Position numbers and translations under genes: made by a program. The notes under the pieces are model-generated. The model had not been told where the DNA came from. It ran no database searches and was given only the letters and a program-made list of their open reading frames with translations. This document shows positions 1 to 8,354 of a DNA stretch of 64,000 bases, one piece after another. The DNA is taken from the NCBI RefSeq assembly GCF_014648695.1, contig NZ_BMRP01000008.1, forward strand, positions 61,605 through 125,604, read 5' to 3'. The stretch is from Streptomyces albospinus. Its GTDB lineage: Bacteria > Actinomycetota > Actinomycetes > Streptomycetales > Streptomycetaceae. Position 1 is the first letter of the stretch, and every line of letters begins with the position of its first letter.

Positions 1-38
1 CGGCCGCGTTTGTGGCCGGGCGCCCCCGCACAGCCGGC

Positions 39-491
39 CTAGCCGAGCCGCCGGGCGGCGAACAGCGACCGCAGCTGCTTCCCGTTGACGAGCACGGCAA
101 CACCGATCAGCGCGAGCCCGCAGACGCCCTGTTCGGCCTTCAGCCATATCGGGAAGGTGCCCGGCAGCGCGATGATGGCCGCAATGGCCACGATCATGAC
201 GGCGGAGACGATCCGCAGCCTGCGGTACGCCCCACGAGAGCCGCGGGCCACCCGGACGGCGAACGCATACGTCAATAAGGCGCTGGCGACGACGATGGTG
301 CCGCGCACCCACACGGCGTCGTTCACCATCGCGGTGTCGTTGCGCAGCGCGACGATGGCGACGAGGGTGAGCACGCTGATGCCGAGGTAGCTGCCGGCGA
401 GCCACTTCGTCCTGCGGAACGCGGCCTGGCTGCGCGGATGGCGGAGCTCTTCCTCGGACAGCGCGGTAGGGCGCGGGCTCCGGGCGTTCAT
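39..491 (-). CDS. Small four-helix membrane protein of unknown function
   Basis: A 150-residue protein. The open frame continues further upstream, but the ATG at 491 has an AAGGAG ribosome-binding site about 10 bases ahead of it, so I take that start. Four hydrophobic helices are visible at about residues 29-47, 61-80, 94-111 and 117-136. The N-terminal 25 residues are polar (SEEELRHPRSQ), so this is a compact integral membrane protein without enzymatic motifs. Residue 72 is encoded by TTA (bases 278-276), the rare leucine codon read only by the bldA tRNA in Streptomyces, so translation may be limited to late growth. I do not recognise the family. Confidence 0.75.
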   Translation of the reverse strand: MNARSPRPTALSEEELRHPRSQAAFRRTKWLAGSYLGISVLTLVAIVALRNDTAMVNDAVWVRGTIVVASALLTYAFAVRVARGSRGAYRRLRIVSAVMIVAIAAIIALPGTFPIWLKAEQGVCGLALIGVAVLVNGKQLRSLFAARRLG

Positions 492-770
492 GCTGGTCTT
501 CTCCTTGGCGACACGGGCCGCCGCAACGGCGGTCGAGACGGTGGCACCGCCCTTCCCGGACGGCTGCTCCCAGGATCCGGTCCGTTCGCCGCTCCTGCGT
601 CGCCCCCACGAACGAGACCCGGCCCGGGGCCGCCTCAGGGACCGGTAGGGGCTGCCCCGTACGCGCCGTAGGGGGTATCCCGTAGGGGCCCGAAAGGGCA
701 GGCGCTGGTCCCAGTCCCAGCGGACCCCGTAGGTGCCGGGTCGGGGTCCGACAGGGCGAGGTGGGCGCTG

Positions 771-1130
771 TTGCTGACCGCCCTGGCGACGCACTTCGAC
801 CGCGGACGGCCCGTCGAGGCGATACTCGCCATCGCACGGTACGCGGAACAGCACCACGCCGCCGTGCTGTTCGCCTCGTACCGGCACCAGAGCGCCCATG
901 GCGACACGGTGGCCGAGCTGAAGCAGGCCGGATATCCCGTCGACGGCCTCTGCCTCCGGCCGGACGGCAGTTCAGCGGGAAAGGCGGAGGTGAAGCGCAA
1001 CTGCCGGAGCGGTTACGAGAAGAAGGGGTTCACGCTGACCGCCGACATCGGCAACCGTGATACGGATCTCCAGGGCGGCCATTTCGAGAAGGGCTTCAAA
1101 CTGCCGGATCACGACGGCTGGTTGAGCTGA
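771..1130 (+). pseudogene. Truncated HAD-family acid phosphatase
   Basis: The reading frame encodes only the C-terminal half of a secreted HAD acid phosphatase (PF03767-like). Recognisable pieces are AELKQAGYPVDGL, the Lys-containing LRPDGSSAGKAEVK stretch, the acidic motif GNRDTDL and the typical ending FKLPDHDGWLS. The N-terminal half, which should hold the signal peptide and the nucleophile motif DxDET, is absent. The TTG at 771 has no convincing ribosome-binding site, and upstream bases do not extend the homology in any frame. A full-length family member is about 210-260 residues and this is 119. Its 3' end overlaps the convergent TetR gene by 22 bases. I infer an inactive remnant. Confidence 0.7.
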
Positions 1131-1738
1131 CCCTGGGCTCTTTCCGACCCTGACCCGTCGGACGGGCCCCGGCCCCAGCCGCGTTCCAGCAGGTCGAAGA
1201 TCTCGCGCAAGGCGCGCTCGGGGTCCTCGTGCATGCCGACCAGATTCCGGCTCTCCAGGGCGAAGCGGGCCAGCGCCGCGGACTTGAGGTCCCCCTCGGG
1301 CGCTCCCGTCGCCTCGACGATGGCGGCGGCCAGGGCGGTCTCGTGCCGGAGCCACATGCGGTGCATGTACTCCTGGAGGGCGGGGGTCGAGTCCACCATC
1401 TGCCGGAAGGCACGGAATTCCGGATCGTCGCCGCGGAAGTTCAGCCGCATGCGCACCAGATGGTCGCGCAGGGCGTGGAAGACGGACCGGCCCGGAGCCC
1501 GGTCGCGTACCGCCGCGACGAGGGCGGCCCCGAGGCCGTGGTCCGCATCGAAGACCAGGGCTTCCTTGCTGGGGAAGTGCTTGAACAGCGTGGTCACCGA
1601 CAGATCCGCCGCTTCCGTGATCTCCCGGACGCCGACGTTGTCGTAGCCGCGCTCCAGGAAAAGCCGCAGCGCGGCATCCGCCAGCGCCTGGCGCGTCCGG
1701 GCCTTCTTGCGTTCGCGACGCCCCATCGTCTCGGTCAT
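1109..1738 (-). CDS. TetR/AcrR-family transcriptional regulator
   Basis: A 209-residue one-component repressor. The N-terminal helix-turn-helix domain spans about residues 10-57 (TRQALADAALRLFLERGY, then VREITEAADLSVTTLFKHFPSKEAL), followed by an all-helical ligand/dimerisation domain. I chose the ATG at 1738, which follows GGAG at an 8-base gap, over the GTG three codons upstream that has none. The gene is divergent from the FAD monooxygenase at 1900. This is the usual arrangement in which the regulator represses both itself and the enzyme until a small-molecule ligand binds. Function is inferred from family and context. Confidence 0.9.
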   Translation of the reverse strand: MTETMGRRERKKARTRQALADAALRLFLERGYDNVGVREITEAADLSVTTLFKHFPSKEALVFDADHGLGAALVAAVRDRAPGRSVFHALRDHLVRMRLNFRGDDPEFRAFRQMVDSTPALQEYMHRMWLRHETALAAAIVEATGAPEGDLKSAALARFALESRNLVGMHEDPERALREIFDLLERGWGRGPSDGSGSERAQGQLNQPS

Positions 1739-1899
1739 GCCGTCCACTCCACCCCGACGGTTGACCGGATACGAAAGTTTATACGTTGCACTTATTTATC
1801 CGCTGTGCTTTTCTGGGTGAGGCGCGACAGTCCACCGGCACCGCCGCACTGTCCTTTCCGCCCTCCCATCCGTGTTCCTCCGCAAAGGAGCGATCAGCC
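1739..1899. promoter_or_regulatory. Divergent promoter region, tetR / FAD monooxygenase
   Basis: This 161-base gap between divergent genes contains the only AT-rich patch nearby (about 1770-1800, with ATACGAAAGTTTATACG). It probably carries both promoters and the TetR operator. ATACG is repeated directly at 1770 and 1781, but I could not find a convincing palindrome, so the operator position is not fixed. Confidence 0.45.
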
Positions 1900-3081
1900 A
1901 TGTCCGCACGCCCGTCGGCACAGCACTCCCCACACGCCCTCTCCGACCGCCCCACCCCCCGTATCGCGATCGCCGGCGGCGGCCTCGGCGGCCTCGTCTG
2001 CGCCCGCGTCCTGCAACGCCACGGCCGCGCCGTCACCGTCTACGAGCGCGAGACCTCACCAGAGGCCCGATCGCAGGGCGGCACGCTCGACATCCACGCC
2101 GACACCGGCCAGCAAGCGCTGCACGCCGCAGGCCTGTTCGGCCCGTTCAGCGCCCTGGCCCGGCCCGAGGGCCAGGAGATCCGCATGCTCGACCGCACCG
2201 CCACCGTGGTGCGCCGCTTCCTCCCCGAGGGTGCGGCCGACCGGCCCGAGATCGACCGCGGCCAGCTCCGCGGCCTCCTCCTGGACTCCCTCGCCCCGGA
2301 CACCGTCCGGTGGGACACCGGCGTCGACGCCGTCACCCCGCTCGGCGACGGCACCTGCCGCGTCCACTTCACCGACGGCTCCACCGAGGACTTCGACCTG
2401 GTCATCGGCGCCGACGGCGCCTGGTCACGGGTCCGTGCGGCCCTCTCCGACGCCCGCCCCCAGTACACCGGCGTCACCTTCGTCGAGTCCTCCTTCGACG
2501 ACTGCGACACCCGACACCCCGACATCGCCCGACTCGTCGGGCACGGCACCATGGCGGCGAAGGGCAGCCGCAAGACCCTGACGGCACAGCGCAACAGCAA
2601 CGGCCACATCCGCGTCTACAGCGCCTTCCGCGCCCCGCAGGACTGGCACACCGGCCTCGACCTCACCGACGACGCGGCGGTACGCGCCCATCTGCTCGAC
2701 CTCTACGACGGCTGGGACGAGAGCCTGCTCGCGCTCCTCGCCGACAACGACGGCGATTTCGTCCACCGCCCCCTGCACGCCCTGCCCGTACCGCATACCT
2801 GGGACCACGTCCCCGGCATCACGCTGCTCGGCGACGCCGCCCATCTGATGCCTCCGCTCGGCGTCGGCGCCAACCTCGCCATGCTCGACGGCGCCGAGCT
2901 CGCCCAGGCCCTCATCGCCGAACCGACCCTCGACGGCGCCGTCCGCACCTACGAGGACATCATGCTGCCCCGCTCCGCCGAACACGCCAAGGCCTGCCGC
3001 GAGGGCCTGACCCGCCTCATCACCGTGGACGACGCGCAAGAGGTGCACTTCCCCGACCTGGAGGGGATGCGCTCGGCCTGA
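1900..3081 (+). CDS. FAD-dependent monooxygenase, TetX-like
   Basis: A 393-residue class A flavoprotein monooxygenase. The ATG at 1900 has AAAGGAG upstream. It begins with the dinucleotide-binding motif GGGLGGL (about residues 26-32), then the stretch QGGTLDIHADTGQQAL, which strongly resembles the corresponding TetX sequence. A DG motif (VIGADGAWSRVR) follows, then the second FAD motif near residue 310 (LLGDAAHLMPPLGVGANLA). The whole protein is collinear with TetX, the enzyme that hydroxylates and inactivates tetracyclines using NADPH and oxygen. The true substrate could equally be another polyketide or aromatic compound. The divergent TetR gene suggests induction by that compound. Confidence 0.9.
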   Translation: MSARPSAQHSPHALSDRPTPRIAIAGGGLGGLVCARVLQRHGRAVTVYERETSPEARSQGGTLDIHADTGQQALHAAGLFGPFSALARPEGQEIRMLDRTATVVRRFLPEGAADRPEIDRGQLRGLLLDSLAPDTVRWDTGVDAVTPLGDGTCRVHFTDGSTEDFDLVIGADGAWSRVRAALSDARPQYTGVTFVESSFDDCDTRHPDIARLVGHGTMAAKGSRKTLTAQRNSNGHIRVYSAFRAPQDWHTGLDLTDDAAVRAHLLDLYDGWDESLLALLADNDGDFVHRPLHALPVPHTWDHVPGITLLGDAAHLMPPLGVGANLAMLDGAELAQALIAEPTLDGAVRTYEDIMLPRSAEHAKACREGLTRLITVDDAQEVHFPDLEGMRSA

Positions 3082-3216
3082 GCGTCGGGTTCGCCGTACG
3101 GCGGGCGGCCACCGCTCCCCCGAACTCATCGGCGCAGCCGCCCCGTTGGCACACACCACACCTCACAGGGAGCTGCCGCTGCCCCTAGAATCCTGTGGTG
3201 ACGCGAAAGGTGGCCC

Positions 3217-3702
3217 ATGACGATCACGGGGGACGTCACCGTCGTTGTGCACGACGAGGACGCCGATGCTCAGGAGCTGGACGAACTGACGCAGCAGCTC
3301 CATGCGGAGTTGCTGCGGCTCGAACTGCCCGATGTCGCGCGGGGGTCGGCCCCCGGAGGGACGGGGGCGAAGAGCGGGCTGGTGCAGTCGCTGACGACGC
3401 TGGTGCTCAGCGGTGGCTTCTCGGCCGCCGTACTGCGATCGGTGACCGTCGTCGTACGCGACTGGATCAGGCGCAGCGGAGCCCGTAAAGCCGTCCTGGT
3501 CAGCGGGGAGCACCGGCTGGAGATCGAGGCGGCGTCGAAGAAGACCCAGGACGCGGCGGTGGAGGCCTGGGTCCGGGCGCTGGCCGGTGAGCCCGCTCCC
3601 GCGACGGGCATCGAGACCGGTACGGATCCCGCGGCGGACGGCGCTCCGCGGCAGGCGGCGCCGAGTCCGGAAGGGCCGGCGGGGCCCGCGGCCCATGGGT
3701 GA
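3217..3702 (+). CDS. EACC1-type effector-associated component
   Basis: A 161-residue protein that I recognise as effector-associated constant component EACC1, a family defined from actinobacterial conflict-system gene neighbourhoods. Visible features are a beta-rich N-terminus (VTVVVHDEDADAQELDELTQQLHAELL), a central hydrophobic segment with conserved small residues (LVLSGGFSAAVLRSV), and the stretch WIRRSGARKAVLVSGEHRLEIEA ending the core near residue 115. The last 45 residues are a Pro/Ala/Gly tail. A TAGAAT sequence at 3186-3191 could be the -10 box. The stop overlaps the start of the caspase-ATPase gene by 8 bases, so the two are translationally coupled. EACC1 is thought to be an adaptor for its neighbouring effector; its mechanism is not established. 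Confidence 0.85.
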   Translation: MTITGDVTVVVHDEDADAQELDELTQQLHAELLRLELPDVARGSAPGGTGAKSGLVQSLTTLVLSGGFSAAVLRSVTVVVRDWIRRSGARKAVLVSGEHRLEIEAASKKTQDAAVEAWVRALAGEPAPATGIETGTDPAADGAPRQAAPSPEGPAGPAAHG

Positions 3703-6700
3703 CCGCCGCGCCCTGCTCATCGCCACCGAGCGCTATCTGGACGAGTCGCTGCCCAAGCTGCGCTCGCCCGTGCACGATGCCCGCAAGCTCGCGGCGCTCC
3801 TCGAAGACCCGGACATCGGCCAGTTCGACTCCGTGCAGGTCCTGATCGACGAGTCGAAGGCGGTCATCGAGGAGGCCGTCGAGCGGCTCTTCCTGGACCG
3901 CGGGGTCGATCTCGCCCTGGTCTACCTGTCGTGCCACGGGCTGAAGGACAACCGGGGCCGGCTGCACTTCGCGACCGTCAAGAGCAGTCGCGACATGATC
4001 CGGGCGAGTTCGGTCTCGGCGGAGTTCATCAAGGAGTCGATGGAGTACAGCCGGGCGCGGCAGAAGATCGCGCTGCTGGACTGCTGCTTCTCCGGCGCCT
4101 TCGGGCTGTCGAAGGGCGCTGCGGAGGCCGAGGACATTCCCCGGCAGTTCGTGGACCACCGCGGCAGTTACGTGATCACCGCCTCCAACTCCGTTCAGGA
4201 GGCGGTCGAGGACGAGACCCCTGGTGGCGGCGCGGCCGAATGGAGTTCGGTCTTCACCCGCGCGGTGGTCGAGGGCCTGACGACCGGTCGGGCCGACCTC
4301 GACGAGGACGGCTGGGTCACGGCGCAGGAGCTCTACCAGTACGTGGCCGATGCGGTGGCCCGTACGCACGAGCAGAAACCGACGTTCTTCGGCAGCGACA
4401 TCCAGGGCGGCAGCCGGTTGCGGCTGTCGAAGGCGTCCCCGCACGCGCACCGGCCGTTCCCGGGCCTCACGGAAGCCGACGGCCCCGCCCCCGTGGCCAC
4501 CATGGACCAGCTGCTGCCGCCGCTGGTGGTCACCGAGGAGCGCGGGCTGTCGGCCGCGGACTGGCGGGAGAGCGGGCGTCTGATCACACCGATAGGCCGG
4601 TCGCACCGGGCCGAGGGACGCCGCGTCCGGACGCACTGTGTGGACCTCGGCGGCGGTGCCGGCCATGTCGCCGTGGCCGGCGGGCCCCGCAGCGGCAAGA
4701 CGCTGCTGCTCCAGACCCTGGTGACGTCGCTCGCGCTGACCCACACCCCGCGCGAGGTCGAGTTCCACTGCATCGACTTCGGCGGCGGCGGGCTGCGGCG
4801 CCTGACGCATCTGCCGCACGTACGCGGCGTCGCCCATCGCCAGCATCCCGACAGCGTGCACCGCATGGTGGCGCACGCCGTGGGGCTCAACACCCGGCGG
4901 GAGAACGACTTCGAGCGGCTGCCGGAGATCGACTCCATCGAGGCGTACCGCGGGGCGCGGGCGCGCGGGGAGCTCGCCGACCAGCCCGTGGGGGACGTCT
5001 TCCTCGTGGTCGACGGCTGGTCGGAGTTCGCCGGCAACTTCCAGGAACTGGCGGTGGCGCTCCGCGGCATCGGGGCGACGAGCCTGCGCCACGGGGTGCA
5101 CCTCATGGTGACCACCTCGCACTGGTCCGCCCTGCCCAAGCCGCTGCTCGACGTGATGCTGACCCGTTTCGAGCTGGCGCTCAGCTCCCCCGACGAGTCG
5201 CTCGTCCATCCGGAGCTGGCGGCCCGGCTGACACCCGCCACCCCTGGGGTGGCGCTGTGCACCGACCGGGCCGAGAAGCGGTATGTGCATATCGCGCTGC
5301 CCCGTACGGACGGCGTGGCCGCGGTCGACGATCTGGCCTCGGCCGCGGCCGAGTTGGGCCGGCAGGCGCGCAGCGGCTGGTCGCACTCGGTGACCGACGA
5401 CATCGCACCGGACGTGCCCCCGGCCCCGGAGAAGCTCCGGTTCACCGACCTGCTGCGGATCGCGGACGCCGGAGCGTTCGACACCGCCCGGCACTGGCGG
5501 CCCCGCTCGCCCCTGGAGCGGCTGCGGGTGCCGATCGGCGTCGACCAGGACGGGCAGCCGGTCATGCTCGACCTCAAGGAAGCCGCGCAGGAGGGCATGG
5601 GCCCGCACGGCCTGTGTGTCGGTGCGACCGGCTCCGGCAAGTCCGAGCTGCTGCGCACCCTCGTGCTGGCGCTCGCCGTGACGCACTCCTCGGAGAACCT
5701 CAACTTCATCCTCGCGGACTTCAAGGGCGGCGCGACGTTCGCCGGGATGTCGGAGCTGCCGCATGTGGCGGCGGTCATCACCAACCTCGCCGACGACACC
5801 GCCCTGATCGACCGCATGGGCGACGCGATCACCGGTGAACTCCAGCGCCGCCAGGAACTGTTGCGGGCCGCCGGCAACTTCGCGAACGTCACCGCCTACG
5901 AGAGGGCGCGGGCCGCCGGCGCGGCGCTGGACCCGCTGCCCTCCCTGGTCATCGTGGTCGACGAGTTCAGCGAACTGCTCGCCGCCAAGCCCGACTTCAT
6001 CGACATGTTCAGCCGGATCGGCCGGATCGGCCGCTCGCTGGGCGTGCACATGCTGCTCGCCTCGCAGCGCCTGGACGAGGGCCGGCTCCGCGGGCTGGAG
6101 ACCCATCTGTCGTACCGGATCGGCCTGCGGACCTTCTCCACGGCGGAATCCAGGACGGCGATCGGCGTGCCGGACGCGTACTACCTGCCGACCACCCCGG
6201 GCTCCGCCATCCTGCGCTACGACAGCGACACCATGGTCCAGTTCAAGGCCGCCTACGTCTCCGACGCCTACCGGCCTCCCAACGACGAGACCGAGGACGA
6301 CGGCCTCGCGGACGCTCTCGCCGACTCCGTGCTGGACGTCCTCGTCCAGCGGCTGGTGGGCCGCGGCCCCGTGGCCCACCAGGTGTGGCTGCCGCCGCTG
6401 GACGTACCGGCGACGGTGGACCAGCTGCTGCCGCCGCTCACCGTCACCCCGGAGCGGGGCCTGCACGCGTCCCAGTTCCCCTCGCCCGGCCCGCTGGTGG
6501 TGCCCTTCGCGCTGGTGGACAAGCCGTACGAGCAGCGCCGCGACATCCTGTTCCTCGACTTCTCCGGCGCGGCCGGGCACGGGCTGTTCGTGGGCGGCCC
6601 CCGGTCGGGCAAGTCGACCGCCCTGCGCAGCGTGATCGCCGCGTTCGCACTCACCCACACCCCGCGCGAAGTGCAGTTCTACTGCCTGGACTTCGGCGGT

Positions 6701-8068
6701 GGCGGCATGCTCGACCTGGCGGGCCTGCCGCATGTCGGGGGTGTCGCGTCCCGGCTGGACACCGACAAGGTGCGCCGTACGGTCGCGGAGGTCGTCGGGG
6801 TCCTCGACCGCCGGGAGGAGTTCTTCCGCGCCCACTCCATCGACTCCATCGCCACCTACCGGCGGCGCCGGGCCGCCGGGCACTTCCCCGACGAGGCGTG
6901 GGGCGATGTCTTCCTCGTGGTCGACGGCTGGACCGCGTTCCAGCAGGAGCACGAGGAGCTGGCCGTCATCGTGGCGGACATCGCCATCCGCGGACTGGGC
7001 TTCGGCGTCCACCTCCTCCTCGGCGCCGCCCGGCACGTCGAGGTCCGGACCGCGCTGCGCGACCAGCTGCTCAACCGGATCGAACTGCGCCTGGGCGACC
7101 CGTACGACTCGGAGATCGACCGCAGGCTGGCCGCGAACGTGCCGCAGGGCCAGCCCGGTCGCGGGCTCTCGCCGGACAAGCACCACTTCCTCGCCCCGCT
7201 GCCCCGGATGGACGGCGTCCCCGATCCCGGCACGCTCGGCGACGCGCTGACCGAGCTGGTGTCCGCCGTGCGCGAGCACTGGTCCGGCCCCGAGGCGCCG
7301 CAGGTGCGGATGCTGCCGACACTGCTCCCGGCCGGTGAACTGCCGTCGCCGGTCCGCCAACCGCAGGGCAGCCGGTCCGGTATCCCGTTCGGTATCGACG
7401 AGGCGAACCTGTCGCCCGTGTACCTCGACCTCGAAACCGATCCGCTGCTTGTCGTCTACGGAGAGAGCGAGTCCGGCAAGTCGTCGCTGCTGCGTCTGCT
7501 GGCCCGTCAGATCGCCGACCGCTATCCGCCGGAGAAGGCACTCATGGTGGTCTCCGACTACCGCAGGTCGCTGCTCGGCGACATCCCCGACAGCCATGTC
7601 GCCCACTACTGCGGTACTCCCGCGCAGTTGAACGAGGCCATCGCCGGACTCGCCGGTTCACTGAGCGGGCGGATGCCCGGCCCGGACGTCACGCCCGAGC
7701 AGTTGCGCACCCGCAGCTGGTACGACGCGCCGGACGCGTTCGTCCTCGTCGATGACTACGACCTGGTGGCGACCGGCGGCGGCAACCCCATGCAGCCACT
7801 GCTGGAGTATCTGCCGTTCGCCCGCGATCTGGGCCTCCGCCTGATCATCGCCCGCAGCACCTCGGGGGCCGGCCGTGCGGTCTTCGAGCCGGTGATCCAG
7901 CGCGTCCACGAGCTGGGGGCGCAGGGCCTGCTCCTCTCCGGCGACGGTGCGGAGGGACCGCTGATCGGCACCCACCGGGCGCTGCGGCTCCCGCCGGGCC
8001 GGGCCCGGTTCATCAACCGGAAGCGGGGAAGCCAGTTGGTGCAGACGGCGTGGATCGCACCGGGGTGA
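3695..8068 (+). CDS. Caspase-like protease fused to four FtsK/EccC-type ATPase modules
   Basis: A 1457-residue protein; the ATG at 3695 overlaps the EACC1 stop. Residues 1-240 are a C14 caspase-like domain with the catalytic pair His81 (LSCHGLKD) and Cys131 (LLDCCFSGAF). Four P-loop modules follow, with Walker A motifs GGPRSGKT at 329-336, GATGSGKS at 643-650, GGPRSGKS at 967-974 and GESESGKS at 1256-1263. Walker B-like strands are FLVVDGW in modules 1 and 3, IVVDEFSELL in module 2 and LVDDYDLV in module 4. Modules 2-3-4 follow the order of the three ATPases of type VII secretion EccC, and module 1 looks like a duplicate of module 3. I see no membrane helices, unlike EccC. A likely reading is an NTP-driven sensor or translocase that controls a death protease. 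Confidence 0.92.
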   Translation: MGDRRALLIATERYLDESLPKLRSPVHDARKLAALLEDPDIGQFDSVQVLIDESKAVIEEAVERLFLDRGVDLALVYLSCHGLKDNRGRLHFATVKSSRDMIRASSVSAEFIKESMEYSRARQKIALLDCCFSGAFGLSKGAAEAEDIPRQFVDHRGSYVITASNSVQEAVEDETPGGGAAEWSSVFTRAVVEGLTTGRADLDEDGWVTAQELYQYVADAVARTHEQKPTFFGSDIQGGSRLRLSKASPHAHRPFPGLTEADGPAPVATMDQLLPPLVVTEERGLSAADWRESGRLITPIGRSHRAEGRRVRTHCVDLGGGAGHVAVAGGPRSGKTLLLQTLVTSLALTHTPREVEFHCIDFGGGGLRRLTHLPHVRGVAHRQHPDSVHRMVAHAVGLNTRRENDFERLPEIDSIEAYRGARARGELADQPVGDVFLVVDGWSEFAGNFQELAVALRGIGATSLRHGVHLMVTTSHWSALPKPLLDVMLTRFELALSSPDESLVHPELAARLTPATPGVALCTDRAEKRYVHIALPRTDGVAAVDDLASAAAELGRQARSGWSHSVTDDIAPDVPPAPEKLRFTDLLRIADAGAFDTARHWRPRSPLERLRVPIGVDQDGQPVMLDLKEAAQEGMGPHGLCVGATGSGKSELLRTLVLALAVTHSSENLNFILADFKGGATFAGMSELPHVAAVITNLADDTALIDRMGDAITGELQRRQELLRAAGNFANVTAYERARAAGAALDPLPSLVIVVDEFSELLAAKPDFIDMFSRIGRIGRSLGVHMLLASQRLDEGRLRGLETHLSYRIGLRTFSTAESRTAIGVPDAYYLPTTPGSAILRYDSDTMVQFKAAYVSDAYRPPNDETEDDGLADALADSVLDVLVQRLVGRGPVAHQVWLPPLDVPATVDQLLPPLTVTPERGLHASQFPSPGPLVVPFALVDKPYEQRRDILFLDFSGAAGHGLFVGGPRSGKSTALRSVIAAFALTHTPREVQFYCLDFGGGGMLDLAGLPHVGGVASRLDTDKVRRTVAEVVGVLDRREEFFRAHSIDSIATYRRRRAAGHFPDEAWGDVFLVVDGWTAFQQEHEELAVIVADIAIRGLGFGVHLLLGAARHVEVRTALRDQLLNRIELRLGDPYDSEIDRRLAANVPQGQPGRGLSPDKHHFLAPLPRMDGVPDPGTLGDALTELVSAVREHWSGPEAPQVRMLPTLLPAGELPSPVRQPQGSRSGIPFGIDEANLSPVYLDLETDPLLVVYGESESGKSSLLRLLARQIADRYPPEKALMVVSDYRRSLLGDIPDSHVAHYCGTPAQLNEAIAGLAGSLSGRMPGPDVTPEQLRTRSWYDAPDAFVLVDDYDLVATGGGNPMQPLLEYLPFARDLGLRLIIARSTSGAGRAVFEPVIQRVHELGAQGLLLSGDGAEGPLIGTHRALRLPPGRARFINRKRGSQLVQTAWIAPG

Positions 8069-8134
8069 CCGAGGCGAGGCCGCGCCCGCGGTCCGGTCAC
8101 GGATGGTGCGCCGCTTGTCACCATTCGCCCCCGA

Positions 8135-8158
8135 GGCGCCCCTGATCGCAGGGGCGCC
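8135..8158. terminator. Hairpin terminator after the caspase-ATPase gene
   Basis: A perfect 10-bp stem (GGCGCCCCTG paired with CAGGGGCGCC) around the loop ATCG, 66 bases after the stop codon. There is no T-run, which is normal for Streptomyces terminators. Confidence 0.6.
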
Positions 8159-8354
8159 CGCTCGGCCCGAGCCGCGGATTCGCCCCGGGCCGGGGGCGGT
8201 ATGCCACAGGTGGGCCGCCCGGCCGGCCGGGCGCGCCCGCGCGCGCAGGACCCGTCGGGCTCCCTCTTACCTCATACCCCCGTACAACGGCCCCGGCCGC
8301 GCCCTGCGCACGCCCGGATTGTCCCCGTCCCCTCACGTCCTTCCCCAGAGAGCG

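Noticed and set aside
664..690. GTAGGGGGTATCCC stretch as a CsoR-like site
   Set aside because: It is not palindromic and is far from any copper gene.
3500..7606. 1368-codon open frame on the minus strand
   Set aside because: It is the antisense shadow of the caspase-ATPase gene, lacks any protein family pattern and is an artefact of GC-rich codon bias.
3695..8068. Type VII secretion (ESX) locus
   Set aside because: The ATPases are EccC-like, but there are no Esx, EccB, EccD, EccE or mycosin genes and the protein has no membrane anchor.
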